This document shows, piece after piece, positions 1 through 9,106 of a stretch of DNA of 20,000 bases. Source of the DNA: Chrysomallon squamiferum (taxonomy: Eukaryota; Mollusca; Gastropoda; Neomphalida; Peltospiridae); the NCBI GenBank assembly GCA_012295275.1, contig CM022677.1, positions 20,539,041 to 20,559,040 of the forward strand. Direction: 5' to 3'. The position numbers and the translations under genes were made by a program. How positions within the stretch are numbered: the first letter of the stretch is position 1; each line of letters opens with the position of its first letter. The notes below the pieces were generated by a model. The model was given only the letters and a program-made list of their open reading frames with translations. It did not search any database and was not told where the DNA came from.

Positions 1-177
1 AACATTGTATAATTGTTTAGTTTTGTTTTCCAGCGAAAGAAACTTGTTAATCTTGGTATCCTTTTGCATAGTTTTAAAACGTTCTTCATTTAAGTGAAAA
101 ATTTGAAAACGGAATAAATGAGCATCTATATCTTTCTTGTTTCTGTTTCATTTATATATATATATATTTATATGTAG

Positions 178-366
178 TGGATGGTGGATGGAGCGGATGG
201 CATATTACGAACGGTACAGCCTGCTCTGTAACGTGTGGTGATGGTAAAATGGAACACGACAGTTTTCGAACATGTACGAACCCTCGACCAAAATACGGAG
301 GAAAAGACTGCGTTGGACGTAGAAAAAGACATGTGATAGCCCACTGTGCTCCTAGCGTATGTCCTG
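178..366 (+). CDS. TSP1 module exon a (unit 1, partial upstream gene)
   Basis: This exon encodes a thrombospondin type 1 repeat, an extracellular disulfide-bonded module. It has the tryptophan motif WSGW, which in this family is a C-mannosylation site. It also has CSVTCG, the usual O-fucosylation context, and six cysteines in the normal order. The acceptor AG is at 176-177 and the donor GT at 367-368. Both ends are phase 1 and the length is 189 nt, so it is a symmetrical 1-1 module as expected for exon-shuffled TSP1 repeats. With a preceding G the first codon is Val (V-D-G-G-W). It belongs to a gene that starts upstream of the window. Its paralogues are 15333-15521 and 18875-19063. The in-frame stop beyond the donor is intronic. 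Identification as TSP1 is firm; membership in the same transcript as 728-910 is inferred from phase and spacing. Confidence 0.9.
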
Positions 367-486
367 GTACGATGCCTTCATTTTGATCTTAGAAAATAAT
401 TTTTATTTGTTCCTTTCAGAATAGGTAATATTTTTTAATCCATAATCTGAAATCAATGTCTGTGAAGTAAAAATAGAAATTACATT

Positions 487-489
<3 letters not shown>

Positions 490-522
<33 letters not shown>

Positions 523-604
523 AATAATAATAATAATAATAATAATAATAAGAATAATAGTAATACTACTCCTACTACTAATAATAATAAATGAATGAAA
601 AAAA

Positions 605-649
<45 letters not shown>
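490..649. repeat. AAAT/AAT microsatellites and A39 tract
   Basis: AAAT repeats (about 490-520) run into AAT repeats, followed by 39 consecutive A residues at 611-649. This sits in the intron between TSP1 exons a and b. The long minus-strand open frames here are Phe/Leu/Ile homopolymers read from the repeat. Confidence 0.9.
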
Positions 650-651
<2 letters not shown>

Positions 652-727
652 AATGAATAATAATAACAAAAAGACAAAAGACTGAAACAGAAACATATAT
701 GCACATAATTATAATGTAATTTCCTAG

Positions 728-910
728 ATGATCCTGGGTGGGGCACATGGATACAGATCATTTCATCATCTTGTAGTGTTACTTGTTCAGTTGGTGTCAA
801 AACTACAACTTCGCTTCGACACTGTCCAGGGCTTGAAGTACCACAACATTGTCGTGGCACCAACATCAAATATGATTTAATCCCATGTGACTCTTCCACG
901 GAATGTCCTG
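728..910 (+). CDS. TSP1 module exon b (unit 1)
   Basis: This exon encodes a second, more divergent TSP1 module. It shows W-G-T-W near the start, C-S-V-T-C, and six cysteines in TSP1 order, ending E-C-P. The acceptor 'ttcctag' ends at 727 and the donor GT is at 911-912. It is phase 1 at both ends and 183 nt long. Joining G366 to the first two bases makes an Asp codon, so exon a splices in frame. The paralogue is 15864-16046. The two copies differ at about 38 of 183 bases and 25 of 61 residues, although the intron just downstream is nearly identical over more than 60 bases. That contrast is the strongest unusual signal in the window. The module is too short for conventional ORF callers because it starts at a splice site rather than an ATG. 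Confidence 0.88.
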
Positions 911-1062
911 GTAATTTATCTTTGCTTTTACATTTCTTAATCATATTTTGTTGTCAATTTATTATTTTATATATAAAAAAAAAAAATTAAAATGCACGAA
1001 AGGTAAATGATATTTCAGTGAAGAAAAACTAGAAATAACGTCATCGTGAAGAGTATCTAGAC

Positions 1063-1335
1063 CATAGGTTTTCAACCTGGGGGTCGCGAGGTCGTTCTTG
1101 AGCGAGGACGGTATGGTTTAGCTTTTCTCAACTTGACTTGGAAGGAGGAGTAAATAAAAACGTGTAGAAAAGTTTTAGGACCCGTCATAGTGAATACAGA
1201 TTCCTTTTGTACTGTCTCTGGTTGATGAAAAATATGTTAACCGTAGATATTATTGAATCAAATTTTTTAAAGCAGTCATTGGTCATACTGAGTTGCTTAT
1301 AAGAGGTCGCGGTTTGAGAAAGGTTGAAAACGGTG
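1063..1335. mobile_element. hAT-type MITE (copy in unit 1)
   Basis: A 273-bp non-autonomous element has imperfect terminal inverted repeats (CATAGGTTTTCAACC at the left, GGTTGAAAACGGTG at the right, each continuing to a GGTCGCG motif). It is bounded by an exact 8-bp direct repeat ATCTAGAC at 1055-1062 and 1336-1343. An 8-bp target duplication and CA...TG ends fit the hAT superfamily. No transposase is encoded. The same insertion is at 16205-16477, so it predates the unit duplication. Confidence 0.85.
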
Positions 1336-1540
1336 ATCTAGACAGTACTTTTATCGATATACCTATATTTGTATATTTGTTTGTCTGTCTGTCTACCTTT
1401 CGATCTACCCAACTATTTCTGTTTCCTTTTTTATATCTGTCTCTCTATGTATGATATTCTTTTGCATTATTTTTATTACAACAACAATACAAACAACAAC
1501 AACAACAATGCTATCAACAACGCCAACGAAATAAATGAAG

Positions 1541-1570
1541 AAGACCAACAATCGGATACTGTGAAACGTG
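1541..1570 (+). CDS. Candidate 30-nt linker micro-exon (unit 1)
   Basis: A strong donor (GTAAGA at 1571) is preceded by an acidic, Asn-rich reading frame that is preserved in unit 2 (E-D-Q-Q-S-D-T-V, then K-R here and I-P in unit 2). Taking the AG at 1539-1540 as acceptor gives a 30-nt exon, phase 1 on both sides. It links TSP1 b to TSP1 c as a 10-residue spacer. The size equals that of the better-supported micro-exon at 14610-14639. The weakness is the acceptor: it lacks a pyrimidine tract, and no other AG lies close upstream in either copy. The exon may start elsewhere or may not be used. Confidence 0.35.
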
Positions 1571-1727
1571 GTAAGAAATTTTCAGCTCTATTTATGTGTA
1601 CCAGTGAATTATCTAAAAATTCTTCATACTTATTTACACATTATATATTTTTGTTATACCTATTACCAAATAACAAATATTCATTTTCAAGCCAGCCAGA
1701 AGTATCAGATGATGAATAGTATTAGTT

Positions 1728-2446
1728 TACGGGTGGGATATATACAATGCCAATTAAAATATTGTCTTCTGTATGGAAAGCATGTTTCATAAACTTTCTC
1801 AACTTCACTTCTGTATCTTCCTCGTCTTTCTCTGGTATCACACTAAATATTAAATTGTTACACATGAAGCGAGTTTGCAGATCATTGAATCTGTCTCTCA
1901 AGATTACTAACTCAGTTTAATATTCACACAGTTATTCATGCTGGTATTATTATTCCCAGTTCAGGGGCAGGAAAGTTCATATCTGTCACAACAGATTTCA
2001 AATCTCCGAGATCTTTCTTATTTCTTTCAAACTGTTCATTTCCGTATGTTGCACCTGTTTCTTAATATCAGTCATTTGAACACTTATGTCTTGTACGGTT
2101 ATATCCAACTTTCCAATTTATTGAACATTATGTCTAAGTATCTAACTTGATACTGAGAACTTGATTGTGCACAACTGGTGAAATTAAACCAGAATACTGA
2201 CCGTGGGATTGATAGGGCTGTCCATATTGTCCATACTGTGACTGCTTAGACTGTCGGGATGGCCATATACTGTTGAATTGCTGTTGGCTGTTGATAAAAT
2301 GGTGCAGATGAACATCCAATATCTTTACCAATAATTTTCATCGATAAACGAGATGAAATAACTTTAAACATATAAAGAAAAGACACAAACAACCCCCGCA
2401 TTATATATTTCCACAGAAAAATGAGAAACACAACTTTCATTTCCAC
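1728..2446 (-). pseudogene. LINE ORF1-like relic, antisense (unit 1)
   Basis: Read on the minus strand, this intronic segment gives a broken ORF1-type protein of an L1-like non-LTR retrotransposon. The parts in order are a Gln-rich N-terminus (P-F-Y-Q-Q-P-T-A-I-Q-Q-Y near 2270), a coiled-coil-like stretch (about 2000-2130), and a segment with R-D-R-F-N-D-L-Q-T-R-F and N-N-L-I-F-S-V-I-P-E (about 1770-1910). The last matches the start of the ORF1 RNA-binding domain as I know the family. The parts lie in different frames and are interrupted by stops (for example TAA where unit 2 has AAA). The family assignment is from memory of such proteins. No reverse transcriptase is present. The relic is shared with 17003-17722. 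Confidence 0.6.
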
Positions 2447-2659
2447 GCATTCGCTCTCTATCGTAAGACAGCAAATTAGTAAACATAAATTAATGTCTTA
2501 ATTCTATAAGTGTGCTTAATAATAATTAAATAGGTGAACGACAACGGAAGCAACACCTAATTAAATAACTAACTGTGTAGTACTACTAATACTAAAACTA
2601 ATAGTAATTCTGCTACTACTACTACTTCTACTACTGTTACTACTACTAAAATAAATGAA

Positions 2660-2690
2660 TGAATAAATAAATAAATAAATAAATAAACAA
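2660..2690. repeat. AAAT microsatellite
   Basis: Short AAAT repeat in the intron before TSP1 exon c. Around it, 2450-2906 is AT-rich intron matching unit 2, with tri-nucleotide CTA runs (2575-2650) and no coding signal. Confidence 0.8.
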
Positions 2691-2906
2691 AAATAAAGGA
2701 AAAATAAGATATATGTTAATAAATGATTACGTATATGCATAGAAGTACATGTTATAAGGTTAAACTACTATAAAATAGCTGTATAGTAGGCTCTTAAGGC
2801 TAAATGGGTTATGCCGTTCGCTGTATTCTCCAGCTGGGACTCTAAACATATACATTTATTTATAAATAAATAAATATATATATATATCGTCATCATTATT
2901 TTATAG

Positions 2907-3098
2907 TGGACGGCGCATGGTCAGCATGGGTCAACTCTCTAGAATATCCATGTTTAGTTACGTGTGGCAATGGCTATTACATCGTAGAAAGAAAGAGAAA
3001 GTGCGCGAATCCGATTCCAAGACATGGTGGGAGTATGTGCCAAGGTTCCGAGAAAGACTTTGTCACTGGAGCGTGTTCTTCTGGAATACCCTGTAGAA
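2907..3098 (+). CDS. TSP1 module exon c (unit 1)
   Basis: This exon encodes a third TSP1 module: W-S-A-W, C-L-V-T-C-G-N-G, basic R-K-R-K-C strand, and six cysteines ending G-I-P-C-R. The acceptor 'attttatag' ends at 2906 and the donor is GTACGT at 3099. It is 192 nt long, phase 1 at both ends, so it joins the linker or exon b in frame and begins with Val. The paralogue at 18155-18346 differs at about 25 of 192 bases and 16 residues, including loss of the fifth cysteine there. This is the last TSP1 module before the putative 3' end of the upstream gene. Confidence 0.9.
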
Positions 3099-3340
3099 GT
3101 ACGTTTGTATTTTTTTATTTATTTATTTATTTTTTTTTTTTTTTTATATTATTTTCATTTTTTATATATATTAAGTTGCATTAGAATTGTTTGCTGACTT
3201 GTTTTTTTGTCTATTTACTCACCTGTATTTGATATTACTCGTTATATTTCAACAGTTTTTCGATAGCAACTGATTGTGAAGTTGCGACTGGCAGTACACG
3301 TGAGATACAGTTATTTTTGTTTTATTTTTTATTTATACAG

Positions 3341-3456
3341 GTTTAACTGCAGAAAATACCAGCAAAACAAACCCAAGAAAACAATTATTTAAAGAAATAA
3401 TATTGTTTGAAAATTATATTAACTTATGTTTAATCAATACTCACTGGTTGCATTGA
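3341..3456 (+). CDS. Candidate alternative terminal exon (unit 1)
   Basis: A strong acceptor (pyrimidine-rich tract, 'tatacag' ending at 3340) is followed in phase 1 by an open stretch of 38 codons ending in TGA at 3454-3456. It starts S-L-T-A-E-N-T-S-K-T-N. No donor GT follows the shared part. Unit 2 has the same acceptor at 18561 but stops after 17 residues. It could be an alternative 3' exon giving a short polar tail, or a non-functional remnant. Without transcripts I cannot decide. Confidence 0.3.
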
Positions 3457-3849
3457 TTAAATAGTAGGGTTATTCTTGATGAATATTCTAATATGCAACT
3501 TTGATTATCAGTCTAATTGAATGTTTATGTTTGAATATTGTCTATTTCGTGTCTGTTAATATAACCCAGATTTCAGTTTGGCAAATTTGTTTTTATTTCT
3601 TAATTTTAATAATAACTTTTACATTCATTTATTTTTATGATGATGTTGATGATGATGATAATGATGATTAGAATTCTTAAATCTAACAGTGTAAATATAT
3701 ATATGTGTGTGTGTGTGTTGAAAGTAAACAAAAATGAATTCATTTCATTGGTTACCGATATACTGAAATATAAACACGAACAATTTAATTAATCCGTTTT
3801 GGGTAAAATAAATTAGAAGCGGTAACTTTATTCTTTCATCTTATTACAG

Positions 3850-4360
3850 ATACAGATTAAAGTCAAGAGGAAACAAACACGGATGGAGTATGAACAGACA
3901 AAACATGCATGGCGACAAGAATGCAGCCTTCATTCTCAGAAAAACCCCACCACAATTAGTAATAAAATACTTATTTTGTTTCCATATCTAAGTATGACCA
4001 TCTTAACCTGAAAGCTCACGAGAGAAATTAAGCTAAGAGGCGTGGCTATTCTCGTAACCATTTTTCTTTTTTTTGTTTCATAATGTGTGAATACACAAAA
4101 ACAGAAAACTGAAACAGGATGAATTTCACCAGAAGATTACTTTTTCTTCAACAGTTTAAAGTTTCATGTTCTTATGTCATTTTACTTATTTATGTTCTTG
4201 TTACTAACTTTGCTTCTTTCTTCATATTTATTTGTTTGTCTTTAATGAACATCTTTGATCTTGATGCTAACTGAATAAATACATTTAACGTGATTAAAAT
4301 AAATAGCAACCAGTTAATTATCTTGCTGTAAAATGTAATAGAATAAAGCTATAAATTATA
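3850..4360 (+). CDS. Candidate terminal exon and 3' UTR of upstream gene
   Basis: The acceptor 'ttctttcatcttattacag' (ending 3849) is one of the best in the region. Joined to A3098 in phase 1 it adds N-T-D and a TAA stop at 3858-3860. About 400-480 nt of non-coding sequence follows, with AATAAA-type signals near 4274 and 4343. This would end the upstream LRR-TSP1-like gene as a secreted protein without a membrane anchor. Only 11 nt are coding; the rest would be 3' UTR. Confidence 0.4.
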
Positions 4361-4424
4361 TTTTTACTTTTTGTTCTGTATTTGGGTACCTTTGTATCTA
4401 TCTATCTCTCTATCTATCTACCTG

Positions 4425-4683
<259 letters not shown>

Positions 4684-4821
4684 CTATATATTAATTCTTA
4701 CAAAATAATGAAGAATTCCCTTTATATATGTATATATCGGTATCTCTGTCTATCTCGCTATCTATCTGTCTATTTATTTTTCTATCTATATATCTATATT
4801 TATATCTATATATTTGCATAC

Positions 4822-4911
4822 ATACAAACAAGCAGATATACCTATCGATATCGATCTGTCTCTATATAGAGACTTAGATCGATATCGATAGGTATATGTG
4901 CTTGTTTGTAT
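4822..4911. repeat. Near-perfect 90-bp palindrome (hairpin)
   Basis: Two 36-nt arms (4822-4857 and 4876-4911) are reverse complements except at one position. The 18-nt centre contains GTCTCTATATAGAGAC, itself a perfect palindrome. The whole can form a long cruciform or RNA hairpin. The arms hold nested palindromes (ATCGATATCGAT). It is flanked by TA-rich and TCTA-rich simple sequence, so origin by slippage and inversion, or as a foldback element, are both possible. Confidence 0.9.
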
Positions 4912-7066
4912 TATAAGATGAGATATTGAATTATAAGATGAGATAATGAAATATCTGTGTACATCTATATATCTATATATGTATGTAACACACGCACACA
5001 CACACAGACACACAAACTACTCAATGAAAAGATGAATACAAAGTGAACTTATAATTTTCGTCCCATACTGCTGATGTTGCTGCTACTACTACTACTACGA
5101 CTACTACTACTGATAATAATTTAATAACGTAGAGGTACTGTATAACCATTCAGGACAAAAAACAGGTGTAAACACCACCTTGTAGATTAAAGGATATAAG
5201 AATTATCCAATGTCCTTGTTGATAATAATAAATACGAAAGTAAGTAAATAAATAAACAAAGAAGCAAATAATTTTGGAGTATTATGTAAATTAAGGCAAT
5301 TAATTAATAAGAAAATTAACTGCCACTTAACGTACAGTGATATTATTACTAAACAGTAGTAGTAGTTAAGTTATTTAAATAATTAATTATATAAGCGGTA
5401 ATATTTTACAGTTTTGTCATATTGATATTTGAAATATGTTGTCTTACCAGTAGTTTCGAAATCTTAATGATATATGACATCATTCAGTGCGATCCTAAAA
5501 ATTAGAATTATAAGATGAGGTAATATACTTTGTTATTTTATTTATTTTTATTAATTGATTTTGAAATAAATATTATGGTTAGTTATTTTATCATAACTGT
5601 TCTCTGTTTCCTTTCATGTTGGATTATAACTTCGAAATCTCCAAATATTTTAATTTTAATATTTTCAGTAATGTCAGAAACTGCCATTTTACGTCATATC
5701 CTGAAAAATAAAAACAATAAAAAAAATAAAAATAAAAAAATGAAACAAATAAACAAAAAAAATAGGTTTCGAAATTGAAACATTCTTAATTTTTGTTGAT
5801 ACATTCAATGGACATTATTATTATTTTTATTCCAGCTATTCGTTTTATCTAAGATGAGATAAGCCTTTATTATTATTATTTTTTTTTTTAAAAGACGGCA
5901 CGTTTCCAATAAAACAGTTCATTGCTACTGGGGGGGGTGGGGGGGAAATCAGAACATAGCAAAAAATGAGAGCTTCAATTTCAAAATAAAAGACACCTTT
6001 TTATGATGATTATTGTTGATAGCAGAATTCGTCACAGCAGCAACAACCCAAATGAAACCTGTTTCTGTTTAAGTGGATCGATCCACCCGTACATGTGCTA
6101 AGTTATGTTGGGCTTCGATAATGCGATTCCATTGCAGAGCAGAATGTATCGAACATAATTAGATAAAAATTAAGTGAATTATTAATGGATTTATAAGAAA
6201 CCTTAATTGAAATTTGACGAATAGAGATACTCACTTTTTATATAACACATAACCCGGTTATCTATGAAACTGTTTAATTAGATATATTTCGTTTGCGAAC
6301 TAAAACTATTTTATTAACGTATTGGTTTTTATATGAATACAGTTTTGAGATACCCTATTCTGTATATATGAAACACAGAAGCGATAAAAAGAAAGAAAAG
6401 TATTAAAGAAATATGTATTAATAATTATAATCAGTAAATAATCTGCCTTTAACTGCCGATATTAATACGCACATAATTAAAGTTCTGTTTGACCATCCGT
6501 AACACCCTTTCACAGGAAAATACGCGATGACGAACTTTTAAAGGCAGTTTTTTAAATTTTAAACTTACGTTCATTATCGGCTAAGACATGGCGAACTTAA
6601 ATGTGACAAACTGACACAACTAACACAGCGTGGCATGGCTGTTTTCTTTCATTCCGGGATTTTCACCCATATACGAAGGAACGTAATATATACGGGCCTC
6701 TGAGTTTGAAAACGGAGGATACGGGAGAGAACTTGAAACTTTTGTCCTGCTTTAATAAGAGTTTGGCTGCGGGATTTGTTAAAATATTTTTCTCTCTTGT
6801 TGGTTTCTGATATCGTCATTAAACAGTGTGGTCTACGTCATTAGCCGCCACCTGTTTAATATATAAAAGTAATAATTGGATTCACACGTGACCAATTCCT
6901 ACTCTAATTAGGATTCAATTGATTCCGTATCTTAACTCTGGTTATATATATATATATAAATGTATTGACGTCCTAAATTCAGAGCACCGTATTGAACCAA
7001 GAAGTGACTGCCAGATTAGATCAATCCGGTCAATCCAGAACTTAACATAGATAGTAGATATTAAAA

Positions 7067-7105
<39 letters not shown>

Positions 7106-7235
7106 AACGAAACAAAAATAATATATGAAAAAAAGGCGAAAAACAGGAAATAAATAATAATGTAAAATCATATTCTATAATAAAACTTCTTTAATCTGAA
7201 AAAACTGAAAAAAATGTAACTGTTTAATGCTGTAA

Positions 7236-7267
<32 letters not shown>

Positions 7268-7645
7268 TTAATAATAATAAGAATAGGTTAGTCATCAAAA
7301 CTCTCGATTATGTATGTTTTTTCTGTTTGTTTATGAACGTCTTTAATGTAAAGTAATAATTTATTATAAAAACAAACTACAATACTTCTTCATCTTGACC
7401 TTAATAGTGATGATGATGGTAATTATGATCATGATAATAATACATAAAAATAAATAACAAAAAATAACAGGGTAATAATTACATTAAATCAGTATAGTTT
7501 TTCCTAACATATTTCCCATTAACGTCTTGTGGTTTCGTATATAAATATAAAACAGTAATACATAGGATATCTAAGTATCTTCTCAAAAATGTGTTCATTA
7601 CGTTCTTTTATTTTTCGGATTTCTTTTTTTTTTCTTTTTTTCTAG
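4912..7645. other. AT-rich intergenic DNA, no gene seen
   Basis: No supported coding region. Contents: short CA repeats (4988-5012), CTA trinucleotides (5080-5112), three copies of an 'aattataagatgag' word (4908, 4930, 5507), a G8-T-G7 run at 5930-5945, a TA repeat (6940-6958), AAAT repeats (7066-7105) and about eleven TAG units (7236-7268). A noncoding 5' exon and promoter of LRR gene A should lie somewhere here, because its coding exon begins at a splice acceptor. I cannot place them. Confidence 0.6.
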
Positions 7646-7660
7646 ATGCTAAAAACCTGA
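7646..7660 (+). promoter_or_regulatory. Minimal upstream ORF of LRR gene A
   Basis: The exon begins directly with ATG after a strong acceptor (pyrimidine tract, TCTAG ending 7645). This ATG opens a 4-codon frame (M-L-K-T, stop TGA), 30 nt upstream of the main ATG at 7691. LRR gene B has a frame of the same length in the same place. Such minimal uORFs can reduce or regulate translation; this is inferred. Confidence 0.4.
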
Positions 7661-7690
7661 AGTAATTCAGTTCAATTCTAAAACTGTATC

Positions 7691-8872
7691 ATGAATGTTA
7701 TCATCTTAATACGAATATGGATTCTGTTAACTAACTCTGCAGTATTTGCACAATGTCCTTCAAAATGTCATTGTCACAGCGGTCTTTTTAATCATGAAGT
7801 CATTTGCTCGGAATTACCAAATTCATTTCCCAATCTGCCCGGTTTGGCACAAGTAACAAAGCCTATTCGACTTGACATACAACTCCATCCTTCCAGGACT
7901 TTATCGAAATCAGATTTCCCATTGAATTCGACAATTAATATTCTACAAATTAAGTCCGAAGGTAACCCGTCCATTGAACGCGAGGCTTTGATACGATTAG
8001 CACCTTCATTATCAAACTTGAGTGTTCAAAGTGCAGGATTATCATTTAAAGACAGAATGACGTTTCTAAAAGGACTGACGAAGCTGAAAAAGCTTGTACT
8101 GAGCAAGAACCAGCAAATGGAAGGGGTTCTTCATCAATCCTGTTTTTCTAATCTGAATCTCATCTCTCTGGAGGACATACAGCTAGACAACTGTAACCTG
8201 ACATATATTAGACAATTCGTTTTCAAAGATTTAGAATCACTTCGATCTATAAATCTGAATTCTAATAGCCTAGAAAGTGTCGGATCAGCTTTGGGTTATA
8301 TCAGAGATCTTACTCGTGTGAATTTGGGAAACAACAGCATCAAGATGATTCGTAATGAAGACTTCAGAGAACTTGGTGAATTAGAAACTTTGATACTAAG
8401 TGACAATCAACATTTAACTTTTGAATCAAACTGTTTCGGGGAATTAAAGTTTGTTTTAGAAGAGCTTATGTTGCGAAACTGCAAACTTGATAATGTACCT
8501 AAATGCATTCGTAATTTCACCAAATTAAAAAAACTCGATCTTCCTGACAATCCGCTTACATCTTTTACTAGAGAGTCTCTCGCAGGAGAAATGTGTCTCG
8601 AGGAACTTGATGTTAGTGGGACAAACTTTCCATTGTCAGCAACAGTTTTCAGTGCGCAAAGAAACTGTTTGAGAAAACTATCACTAAACAGGCGAAATTT
8701 AATTGCAGTTAGCACAGAAACTTTAGAAAATTTACCAAATCTTGTAACAATTAATTTGAGAAACAACAAAATTAAAACTGTACCAGCAAACGCTTTCCGT
8801 GGCTATCCTATAACTAATGTGGACTTGTCTGAAAATCCTGTTACCACAGTCGATGCGAACTTGTTCCAATAA
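7691..8872 (+). CDS. LRR ectodomain protein (gene A), C-terminally truncated
   Basis: The protein has 393 residues. A signal peptide (about 1-20, hydrophobic, ending V-F-A) is followed by an LRRNT cap (C22, C26, C28, C39). About eleven extracellular leucine-rich repeats follow (about 60-393) with the usual L-x-x-L-x-L-x-x-N-x-L pattern. Cysteines recur at matching LRR positions shared with gene B (D-N-C-N-L, R-N-C, N-C-L). The two proteins are roughly 45% identical by eye. The acceptor at 7645 implies a noncoding 5' exon. Gene B continues for about one more LRR, an LRRCT cap and a phase-1 donor, but gene A stops right after A-N-L-F-Q. The TAA at 8870-8872 overlaps an AATAAA hexamer (8868-8873). 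The LINE fragment starting near 9107 lies just beyond. Either this is a secreted, cap-less LRR protein or a pseudogene cut off by rearrangement. LRR proteins of this kind usually act in ligand binding outside the cell. Confidence 0.85.
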   Translation: MNVIILIRIWILLTNSAVFAQCPSKCHCHSGLFNHEVICSELPNSFPNLPGLAQVTKPIRLDIQLHPSRTLSKSDFPLNSTINILQIKSEGNPSIEREALIRLAPSLSNLSVQSAGLSFKDRMTFLKGLTKLKKLVLSKNQQMEGVLHQSCFSNLNLISLEDIQLDNCNLTYIRQFVFKDLESLRSINLNSNSLESVGSALGYIRDLTRVNLGNNSIKMIRNEDFRELGELETLILSDNQHLTFESNCFGELKFVLEELMLRNCKLDNVPKCIRNFTKLKKLDLPDNPLTSFTRESLAGEMCLEELDVSGTNFPLSATVFSAQRNCLRKLSLNRRNLIAVSTETLENLPNLVTINLRNNKIKTVPANAFRGYPITNVDLSENPVTTVDANLFQ

Positions 8873-9106
8873 AAATGAGAACATTAAAAGAACAAAAGAA
8901 AGATAAAAAAAAAAAGAAATGTTTTTTTAAAATTAGAAAATAAAAAAGGGAAATAACTAATTAATAAATACTACTAATAAAAGACCAATCAAAACAAAAA
9001 CAGACATTAAAAAGTAGATAAAATATAACTAAAACTAAAACTAAAATAAAATAAAAATATATAAAATAAAATAAAAAGATCAAAAGAGAAACTGACAAAA
9101 CAGAGA
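8873..9106. repeat. A-rich low-complexity tract
   Basis: A-rich sequence with AAAT- and AAACT-type repeats lies between the end of LRR gene A and the LINE fragment. It contains no LRRCT or TSP1 homology to gene B. It could be a degenerate 3' UTR or slippage debris at the insertion boundary. Confidence 0.6.

Larger units (their letters stand above)
1..3556 (+). repeat. Segmental duplication unit, copy 1
   Basis: This stretch aligns with about 15190-18783 almost end to end: TSP1 exon, intron, TSP1 exon, hAT MITE, linker, LINE ORF1 relic, TSP1 exon. Homology begins near base 10 and stops near 3556, where the two copies diverge after a shared 'cgtgtctgtta'. Non-coding parts differ by about 4-7% by hand count (for example about 29 differences in roughly 740 bases of the LINE relic). 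The left limit of the unit lies outside the window. Confidence 0.9.

Noticed and set aside
480-944. Minus-strand open frame of 154 codons with long Phe/Leu runs
   Set aside because: It reads the poly-A and AAT microsatellites backwards and runs antisense across a TSP1 exon. No domain is visible.
1369-1540. Open frame upstream of the linker exon, with an Asn-rich run
   Set aside because: The Asn run comes from an AAC microsatellite and unit 2 has a different insertion there. Only the last 30 nt are kept as an exon candidate.
2790-2840. Possible tRNA-derived SINE fragment near 'ctccagctgggactc'
   Set aside because: No convincing A and B boxes could be found; it is shared by both cassettes simply because of the duplication.
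5530-5778. 82-codon open frame with hydrophobic N-terminus
   Set aside because: AT-rich composition, no domain, Lys/Asn low-complexity end, no splice context.
8407-8769. 120-codon minus-strand open frame
   Set aside because: Shadow of the LRR exon of gene A.
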